A stretch of 64,000 nt of DNA from a virus. Made by a program: the position numbers and the translations under genes. The DNA lies in IMG/VR virus record IMGVR_UViG_3300048444_000173, positions 18,363 to 82,362 of that record, one strand, 5' to 3'. A model generated the notes under the pieces. That model was not told the origin of the DNA. It searched no databases and was given only the letters and a program-made list of their open reading frames with translations. Shown one piece after another: positions 58,301 to 64,000 of this stretch (within the stretch, counting starts at the first letter, position 1; each line of letters opens with the position of its first letter).

Positions 58301-58418
58301 ACAAATGCAAATGCGTATATTCGTTCGTCAAGTTGTTCGTGAAGAAATGGACTCAGGTAATATGGACAAATCAATGGGTCGTAACTATGGTGTCACTCGT
58401 AAACCGACAAGGAGATAA
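55332..58418 (+). CDS. Tape measure protein
   Basis: 1028 aa from ATG 55332 (GTGAGGATATT upstream; a start at 55311 is inside the terminator). Sets the tail length. Long Ala/Gln/Lys-rich helical stretches at about 25-245 and 500-790, a hydrophobic centre (ALGVPLAGAIAGLAFSFGSF) near 300, and a C-terminal segment with MAISQALIQQAMAVNSVWAD, FATGGFVSGAGTGTSDSIPA and ARLSDGEYVINAAATRML, a motif common to tape measures of lambda-like phages. By tape-measure scaling, a tail of roughly 150 nm is expected. Confidence 0.95.
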   Translation: MASLQGSVSINTKSIQDAVNKLNKLSAKLKEVSSATSMYEQAQTRKAQSDNKATKAAKDQERAEKAKSDLLQRNANLVERAANQLANYTQRVSANVKDEAKRAQMLERVENAMQNYAARVKAAQGDTTKLAAAKTRLSTVTGNLSRELKEQSSSQGSSQKSAVATERALGSLEVQYKRFATAIENSTIEEKIQQNVLKEAKQEYLAARAAIKQYGAGTLQAVQAQNKFRISLADTANNMRNQFKGVGRGAGQAGIQVQQFVGQIQGGVNPMVALSQQAADLGFALGVPLAGAIAGLAFSFGSFLSPEMFETATAAEKLEEALNNVDDVLTDTDEGVVRLSDKILRLAEVSELAAEASLILALREAQEESRKAAEGISDLTGNIGLIQQNEGFTGRIQNEMRELGESFGLSGLEAQKAGQRLSGLIEETRREPSTENLTKLLDTMGNMVKVAGDDLTPEMESLYREIEELSLGAILLNEDATKLEEKLNNLGEAFEDSSESSQKASRNLRSLLDGLQEQVATLGMSERQMAIYEARRNKATEADILFINAQYELIEAEEKKAAATKNEAQQLRILSGLTNKVNEMRGKATAYANANSKADLDAALAAAKNASEIEKQRDKIEALSFANQKILAQRLGLSTQGKTQAQVENEIARAYQNQADAASRAQRGAKALFDFRQQSQKIEGSATGISGIQADFSQQEEQQRQAFGRLLQANDFTDEQRQQYIDQYVTNMQELEKQKNVALSEAMRSGTDAAQISPLSDTERLRQDFEQRKQTLGEIFGEESEMYKSHLASLKNQYEQQNFHMEFAKQAQAANGILGGAMDTMQALGKENSKEYQAMAISQALIQQAMAVNSVWADPSIPFWGKIGLSAMAGMQVAGQIKQIKSQSFATGGFVSGAGTGTSDSIPARLSDGEYVINAAATRMLGKGYLDQLNSGRVPAMNRGGSAGRVPAIAMSNPSQGWGDLSVQVINEGNSEMEATRTEQGYDENGQMQMRIFVRQVVREEMDSGNMDKSMGRNYGVTRKPTRR

Positions 58419-58420
58419 CA

Positions 58421-58768
58421 ATGGCTACATGGCCTAGTGAATTACCGCAATATCCATTAGTCGAGGGGTACAATCGTACTCCTCAGTCTAGTTTATTGCA
58501 ATTTAATACGGACACAGGGCGAGCTAAGGAGCGTAATCGTGCTACCGCCATGCCTGAACAAATCACCGAAAATTATGTCATAGAAGATAACTTATACTCT
58601 GTACTAGATAGCTTCTTCAAGAATGATGCGGGCAGAGGTACTATCCCGTTCTTTAAGACCGAACCTGAAACTGGACTTACTAAAGAATACCGATTCCGTA
58701 GTCCGCCTAAGTTTGAGAAGCGCGGTACGTTATATAAAGTAACTTGTGAATTAGAACTTTTACCATAA
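58421..58768 (+). CDS. Lambda M-like minor tail protein
   Basis: 115 aa. MATWPSELPQYPLVEGYNRT then GRGTIPFFKTEPETGL and a final VTCELELLP, the pattern of short tail-tip proteins (lambda M/DUF-type). Two bases after the tape measure stop. Likely in the tail-tip complex. Confidence 0.82.
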   Translation: MATWPSELPQYPLVEGYNRTPQSSLLQFNTDTGRAKERNRATAMPEQITENYVIEDNLYSVLDSFFKNDAGRGTIPFFKTEPETGLTKEYRFRSPPKFEKRGTLYKVTCELELLP

Positions 58769-58777
58769 GGAATACCT

Positions 58778-59281
58778 ATGCCTGATCTTAGCCCCGAAAC
58801 CTTAGAAGAAGTATTTGCTCAATATATGCCGACTACGCTATTACCGTTGATTCGTTATAGCGGCGTAGACAACAACGGAGACCCTGTAGAGCGATTCTAC
58901 GTTAATAATTGGGAGAATATCACCAGTAACAGACAAGTGTACCAAGCTGCTGCGTTTAAGATGTCATTAGGCTCAGATGAGTCTGATAATATGCCAGCAG
59001 TAACATTGACATTTGATAGTGGCGATAGACAAGTTATCAACGAGTTACGTCAATTCAACGAAGCACCTAAGATATACTTATCCGTAATTGTTGCTGAACG
59101 TCCTGACGAAGTAGAGCTTCCTGAGATAGAGTTTCAGGCTAAGGATTGGACAGTGAAGGACAGTGCTGTAACTATCAACCTAGAATCTGAGCCTGTCCTT
59201 AATGAGCCTATTGTTGGCGACATTGTTACGCCACAATTATTCCCGCTACTATGGGAAAACGTCACAGTGACAGGACAGTAG
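58778..59281 (+). CDS. Tail-tip protein, DUF1833/lambda L-like position
   Basis: 167 aa. LPLIRYSGVDNNGDPVERFY with VNNWENITSNRQVYQAAAF and VTLTFDSGDRQVINELR match the DUF1833 tail proteins located between M-like and NlpC/P60 genes. It lacks the Cys cluster of lambda L. Role in tip assembly by gene order. Confidence 0.82.
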   Translation: MPDLSPETLEEVFAQYMPTTLLPLIRYSGVDNNGDPVERFYVNNWENITSNRQVYQAAAFKMSLGSDESDNMPAVTLTFDSGDRQVINELRQFNEAPKIYLSVIVAERPDEVELPEIEFQAKDWTVKDSAVTINLESEPVLNEPIVGDIVTPQLFPLLWENVTVTGQ

Positions 59282-59284
59282 GTT

Positions 59285-59701
59285 ATGGAAAAGTTTATTC
59301 CCTATATTGGGCTAACATATAAGCCTAGTGCAAGAAACCATGACGTAGTAGATTGCTGGGGTTTGATCGTAACTTTATACAAAGACTTATACGATATTGA
59401 CTTACCAAGCTTCTCAGAATGCTCCTATGCAAAGAATGGTATGCAAGGTACAGCCCAATTCATTGCGGGTACTGACCTATATAGCAAGTGTCAAAAATTG
59501 AGTATTGAACAAGAACCACAAGAGGGTGATTTAATTCTCCTCACGAACGCTGGTCAACCTACTCACATAGGCATGGTTGTGGACAAAGACCACATGATAC
59601 ACGCCTTTGACAAAGCTGGTAGCGTCATAGAATCATTCAGGAGCAATAAGTGGAAAAGCAGAGTAAGGGCAATATACAGACACCCACATTTCCTCTCTTA
59701 A
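59285..59701 (+). CDS. NlpC/P60 tail-tip peptidase (lambda K-like)
   Basis: 138 aa. Catalytic Cys in HDVVDCWGLIVTLYKDLY (residue about 22), catalytic His in GQPTHIGMVVDKDHMIHAF near 96. It could cut peptidoglycan cross-links during DNA entry or act in tip assembly. No JAB domain is fused, unlike lambda K. Its last 52 bases overlap the J-like gene. Confidence 0.9.
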   Translation: MEKFIPYIGLTYKPSARNHDVVDCWGLIVTLYKDLYDIDLPSFSECSYAKNGMQGTAQFIAGTDLYSKCQKLSIEQEPQEGDLILLTNAGQPTHIGMVVDKDHMIHAFDKAGSVIESFRSNKWKSRVRAIYRHPHFLS

Positions 59702-62700
59702 TTCAGGAACACCCTCTAGCCGAGCCTACGGTACACAATATTGCCGTAGGTGTTCGCGTATCTGACATCCTCAAAAATGCCCCTAAACATTCTGGCGCTG
59801 AACCCCAAGTCCTAGTTAATGGCGAGAAAGTTCACGGTAATTATAAGCCCAAAGAAGATGACATAGTTTATGTGACCTTAGTACCGGGCTTTACTGGTGC
59901 TTATGCTTGGTTGAACTGGGTTATAGTTATGGTAGCTTCTGCTGCTATCTCTTATGCCCTCATGCCTGATATTGGCGACCAGCAGAACGGAATGACTGAC
60001 GAGAATAAGTTTGAGCGTATATCTGGACTAAAGAATAAATCCCCGTTATACGAACCATATCAAGCTATCTTAGGTAAGCGTAAAGTCGCACCTGTCTATA
60101 TTTCACGCCCATATACTACTGTTGAAGGTGACAGAGAATACTTTCATGCTCTAATGTCAGCAGGGTACGGTCCTCTTAAACTGGAGAACTTTCGTATTGG
60201 TGAAACAGCTATTGAGGACTTTGATGACGTAGAAATTACTGTCTTAGACCAATACGAAAACTCTGATGAAAATGCTATCCGTGAAGTATGGCAACAAGAC
60301 ATTTCACAGCAGCAGATTCAGATTGAATTACGTGAAGAAGAGGGCTGGACTAACCGTACTACTGAAACCAATCCTGAAACTATTGTTAGTAACTTCTTGT
60401 TTCCGTCTGGCGTGTTTGGGATGGACGATGAGGGTAACAATGTACCTGAGAGCGTTAAAATAAGACAAGATATACAAGATGGTAATGGTGATTGGTGGAC
60501 TGTCGTAGTAGAACATCAAAGCAACCAGTTTGGGAATATATCACCAAACTTGTATGGTGTAGTTAAGTTCGAGGATGGTTACTATCGCTGGAATAGTGAT
60601 GGACTTGATGGCATATGGGGAGCATTAGACCTTCTATTCCTAGATGAGTACAGTGACCCTCTTAGTTCTTTTGGTAATTTTGAAACTATAGAAAAAGATG
60701 GTTTACTATTTATCAAGAACTTCCCAGAAAATGAGAAGATCACTTCTTTCCAATATACCGCTGCGACTAGGGAGCCAAAACTTAAGTCACTGAGCATACC
60801 GAGTGTTGATGAAATATGGCAAGGTACAACAGCAATAAACATCAGAACTCGTAAAGAAGGCCCTACTCAAGAACAAGTAGAGGATAATCGTGGTACTGCT
60901 AATGTTAGTTGGGAAAACCTACAAACAATTCGCCCATTAACTGACGAAGGTTTCAAGGAAGCTATTGGCTATAATCGCCCTAAGTTGCGCTATGACGGAA
61001 ATGTTGTACGTAATTTCCGCCCTACGCTCATCCATGTTCGTATGCGAGCAACAGGCCAGCTTAATGGTAACTTAGACAACTTCTTCTGTGATGCTACAAT
61101 GGTTGTACCACAGGACAAGAATGCTGACTGGAGAAACTGGCCTAACCTCACATTAGAGCCTAGCGTGAACCCTGCTGATGCTTATAAGTGGCTAATGCAA
61201 GGCGCAATGAATTACAGCCCAATTCCTATCGACAAGATCGACCATGACAGACTTGCGGATTGGCGCAGTCGTTGTGTATCTGAGAACTGGACAATATCCG
61301 CATTGCTGGATTATGAATCAACACTTTTGGCTGAGTTACAGAACGTAGCTTATACAGGACGTGCTGAGTTCCAATTTAATGAGGGTAAGTTCGGCGTTGT
61401 CGAGAAGATTGAACGTACAGTACCTCGTCAGATATTCACACCTAAGAACTCTGCTAACTTCCAGAGCAAGCGTGTATACCCAGAAGTTGTTGACGGTGTT
61501 AAGTTTCAATTTGAATCTGCTGCTGTTGATTATGAGAAAGATGAGGGCGTATTCCTAGACCCTGCCAAAGACCCCGATAACGGTGGTGACGCAAGTTTAC
61601 TCAAAGGTCGTTACACCACAAATGAGTTGTGGGGTATTGATAACTTTGACCAAGCCTATCGTCTAACTCGTTTTGAATACTATGAGCGATTCTTACAGCG
61701 TGAAATTTACACCCTAGACTTAGACGCGGAAGTATTAGCAAGTCAACGTGGCGACCTTGTGCGAGTACAGAACGACATAATTAATGTTGGGCTTGGTGCT
61801 GGTCGAGTTAAGGCAATAGACGGCTCTGTTGTAACCCTAGACGAAACAATTAATACAGATAATTTGCCACAGAATACAGGCTTACAATTCCGTGATGACG
61901 TTGGTGTAATCACTACAACCACAGCTTCATACTTAGGTGATGGGAAATGGGATTGTGATAATCTTGACGCTAGTGTGTCTATTGGTGATTTAGCTATTTA
62001 CGGGGAAACTGGCAAAGAAGCTATTGACTGTATTATCCGTGGTATAAAGTACAACGAAGATTTGGGTGCTAGTCTTACACTTGTTAATGCTGCTAATGAG
62101 ATATACAACCTTGATGGTAATCCTATACCTGAGTATAATCCGTCAATAGCTTTACCAACTGATACGACACAACCCCCTAATCCAATCGTATCGGCAAATG
62201 CGTCTAAAGGCGTGATTAATGTCATCGTAAACAGTCCTGACCAAACCTATCCGACTAATGACTATCGCGCTTATGTTCAAGCTCGACAATTTCCTATTGG
62301 TCGTACCGTAGAGAATTATTTTGAGAACGACAATGAAGGTTGGGGTTATATTGCTCAAGGTGATGTAGCACAATCTACGTTCCAGATACAAGGACAACAG
62401 CGTGGGTTCAACTATGAACTAAGGGTACAATACCGTCGTGGTGATGGTGCGAGTGGTGGCTGGTCAAATACTCAGGTCGTAACGCTTGAGTATGGTGAGG
62501 GCTTACCTCTTATTCAGAACCTTAACTATGTCCACCAGAAGGATGGCACATACCTAACTTATAGTCCTGTCTCTGACCCTGAGTTTGATCGTTATGAGAT
62601 AAGATTAGACCAGAACTTTGGCACGCAAGATAGTAACTATGTTGGAGCAACTAAAGATAATAGTTTTTTCTTAGGCTTGTTAGAGTCAGACCAAGATTAC

Positions 62701-64000
62701 TACGTTGCTGTGAAGAATGTCTATAGCGCTTACAGTGAACCCAGTTTCATTTCTGTATTACAGAATGTACCAGCAGAGCCTGTAAACTTTATAGCCACTA
62801 ATGAGGGCTTAGGTGTACGCTTAACATGGTCTAAGCTCAACACAGGCTACGAAATAGATTATTTTGAAATACGCTTCACCGAAGCTGGTGTTGGTGATAA
62901 CTTTAGTCAATCTATTGAGTTAGGTTCTGTTAGTGGACTATCTACAACACATTCTACTATTAGTACTGGTCTATATACTTATTATATACGCGCTGTTGAT
63001 ATTGCGGGTAATGTTTCTGAGTGGGTTAATGATAATGTTGACGTTGAAAGAAGTTCTGACGCTATTGACGAAGAACTTGCTAATATAAACACCATCATCA
63101 ACGACATCAACACCACACTTGACGATGTTGAGTTCAGCATCACAGAGAACAGTACTAACTTTGAAGATAATGCGCTGTCAACGCTGGATGCTATCACACG
63201 ACAAGCAGCAAGCCGTGAAGAATTACGTAGTCGCATTGAAAATGACGAAGTGCTGATTGACGCAGCGGTGTACGTTGACCCCGAAAGCGGCACAATCGTT
63301 AATCGTGCATTTAACTATGCTGATGACCGATTTACCGAAGCACAGTTAGCCATTAACGGTGTTGACGCTCGAATTACTGCTACAGTGCAAGACGTTGAGC
63401 TAATTGATGGTCGTGTCAATGACTTGTCATCAGAGCTTGAGCTAGTACCCGGTCAAATTACAGCAACAGCGAATGCCGTAGTTGCCGAAGCGATACAGGC
63501 GCTTGACCCTGCTCACAGTTTTAACTTCTTTGATTCTGCACAGGGATGGGTTGCGGTAAACGGCACAATCAGTACAGCCGTACCAAATGAGATTAGTGCG
63601 ACATGGGGTGACATTGAGAACAGCAACCTAACCTTTGTCGCAGAAGATAACCCCGTTATTCGTGTCACTATTGAGCGCACATCAGGTACAGGGTGGACAG
63701 GTGACTTAATCATTGAGCGTGACGATGCAACGACACATACGTTCAGTGGCATCATTGAAGATATACTTAGCGGTGGCGAGATTGTACGTTCGATTGACTT
63801 ACGCGGAAGTGACGATTGGGTAGGAACAATCAACCGTGTTCGTTTAGTGTTAGGTGCGTCAACGTCTGACGAGTTTACGATTAAGCAAATCGTTATCGGC
63901 AAACCTGATGCGGCACTGCTAGAGCTTGAAGATATTAGCCAACGTGTTACTAGCGCAGAAGTTGAAATTAACGCTATCGACGGACGTGTTAATACAGTCG
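59650..64000 (+). CDS. Giant J-like tail-tip/host-specificity protein, 3' end outside window
   Basis: At least 1450 codons, still open at the window edge. GTG start at 59650 behind CAGGAGCAATAA, inside the end of the NlpC/P60 gene. Residues 1-90 look like a beta-grasp domain (AVGVRVSDILKNAPKHSG, VLVNGEKVHGNYKPKEDDIV), then one hydrophobic segment near 95-113 (LNWVIVMVASAAISYALMP), so the lambda I function may be fused to J. The J core follows (KNKSPLYEPYQAILGKRKV). A fibronectin III-like unit is at about 1035-1120 and a jelly-roll carbohydrate-binding-like domain at about 1290-1415 (FFDSAQGWVAVNGTISTAV), before coiled repeats with AIDGRV. It should contact the host receptor. Confidence 0.92.
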   Translation, partial: MEKQSKGNIQTPTFPLLIQEHPLAEPTVHNIAVGVRVSDILKNAPKHSGAEPQVLVNGEKVHGNYKPKEDDIVYVTLVPGFTGAYAWLNWVIVMVASAAISYALMPDIGDQQNGMTDENKFERISGLKNKSPLYEPYQAILGKRKVAPVYISRPYTTVEGDREYFHALMSAGYGPLKLENFRIGETAIEDFDDVEITVLDQYENSDENAIREVWQQDISQQQIQIELREEEGWTNRTTETNPETIVSNFLFPSGVFGMDDEGNNVPESVKIRQDIQDGNGDWWTVVVEHQSNQFGNISPNLYGVVKFEDGYYRWNSDGLDGIWGALDLLFLDEYSDPLSSFGNFETIEKDGLLFIKNFPENEKITSFQYTAATREPKLKSLSIPSVDEIWQGTTAINIRTRKEGPTQEQVEDNRGTANVSWENLQTIRPLTDEGFKEAIGYNRPKLRYDGNVVRNFRPTLIHVRMRATGQLNGNLDNFFCDATMVVPQDKNADWRNWPNLTLEPSVNPADAYKWLMQGAMNYSPIPIDKIDHDRLADWRSRCVSENWTISALLDYESTLLAELQNVAYTGRAEFQFNEGKFGVVEKIERTVPRQIFTPKNSANFQSKRVYPEVVDGVKFQFESAAVDYEKDEGVFLDPAKDPDNGGDASLLKGRYTTNELWGIDNFDQAYRLTRFEYYERFLQREIYTLDLDAEVLASQRGDLVRVQNDIINVGLGAGRVKAIDGSVVTLDETINTDNLPQNTGLQFRDDVGVITTTTASYLGDGKWDCDNLDASVSIGDLAIYGETGKEAIDCIIRGIKYNEDLGASLTLVNAANEIYNLDGNPIPEYNPSIALPTDTTQPPNPIVSANASKGVINVIVNSPDQTYPTNDYRAYVQARQFPIGRTVENYFENDNEGWGYIAQGDVAQSTFQIQGQQRGFNYELRVQYRRGDGASGGWSNTQVVTLEYGEGLPLIQNLNYVHQKDGTYLTYSPVSDPEFDRYEIRLDQNFGTQDSNYVGATKDNSFFLGLLESDQDYYVAVKNVYSAYSEPSFISVLQNVPAEPVNFIATNEGLGVRLTWSKLNTGYEIDYFEIRFTEAGVGDNFSQSIELGSVSGLSTTHSTISTGLYTYYIRAVDIAGNVSEWVNDNVDVERSSDAIDEELANINTIINDINTTLDDVEFSITENSTNFEDNALSTLDAITRQAASREELRSRIENDEVLIDAAVYVDPESGTIVNRAFNYADDRFTEAQLAINGVDARITATVQDVELIDGRVNDLSSELELVPGQITATANAVVAEAIQALDPAHSFNFFDSAQGWVAVNGTISTAVPNEISATWGDIENSNLTFVAEDNPVIRVTIERTSGTGWTGDLIIERDDATTHTFSGIIEDILSGGEIVRSIDLRGSDDWVGTINRVRLVLGASTSDEFTIKQIVIGKPDAALLELEDISQRVTSAEVEINAIDGRVNTV

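Overview
The window is a 64 kb piece of an AT-rich, tailed double-stranded DNA phage genome. The right-hand 17 kb reads as a lambda-like siphophage morphogenesis module: portal, scaffold, capsid, head-tail connectors, tail tube, frameshifted tail chaperone, tape measure, tail-tip M/L/K-like proteins and a giant J-like protein that runs off the window. A lipobox lipoprotein, Sec signal peptides, strong Shine-Dalgarno sites and sigma70-like promoters point to a Gram-negative, probably gammaproteobacterial host. The genus cannot be read from the sequence. No integrase or repressor is visible, so a virulent life style is likely.

Layout. (1) 1-6.4 kb, plus strand: a metallophosphoesterase, an HNH homing endonuclease, and class Ia ribonucleotide reductase (nrdA with a group I intron, then nrdB). 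(2) 6.4-18.3 kb, plus strand: many small unknown genes in short operons with clear TTGACA-type promoters, a DUF723/GIY-YIG-like homing endonuclease, a Pif1-like helicase and a helix-turn-helix protein. (3) 18.3-20.0 kb: 1.7 kb without genes, rich in repeats and inverted repeats, a candidate origin or regulatory RNA locus. (4) 20-22.1 kb: tiny plus-strand genes. (5) 22.3-35.5 kb, minus strand: small membrane and unknown proteins, an RNA-repair set (Pnk, candidate nucleotidyltransferase, RNA ligase), thyX, HAD phosphatase, dNMP kinase, exonuclease and a macro-domain protein. (6) 35.5-41.8 kb, minus strand: a sigma factor, small genes, terL with a second group I intron, an HNH-AP2 homing endonuclease, a DNA methyltransferase and tRNA-Arg(UCU). 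(7) 42-47.7 kb, plus strand: a compact family-A-like polymerase, small genes, an HslV-like Ntn hydrolase, holin/XhlA-like membrane proteins and PhoH. (8) 47.8-64 kb: head and tail genes.

How the genes fit together. NrdAB, ThyX, dNMP kinase and the HAD phosphatase supply dNTPs. The polymerase, helicase and perhaps the iteron region serve replication. Pnk, RNA ligase, macro-domain protein and tRNA-Arg could repair or replace tRNAs cut by host defences. The phage sigma factor could switch transcription to a later class. Selfish elements are abundant: two introns placed in catalytic-motif codons and three free-standing endonucleases, one of which has a promoter inside an RBS-sequestering hairpin. 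All functions are inferred from motifs read by eye; no database search was run.
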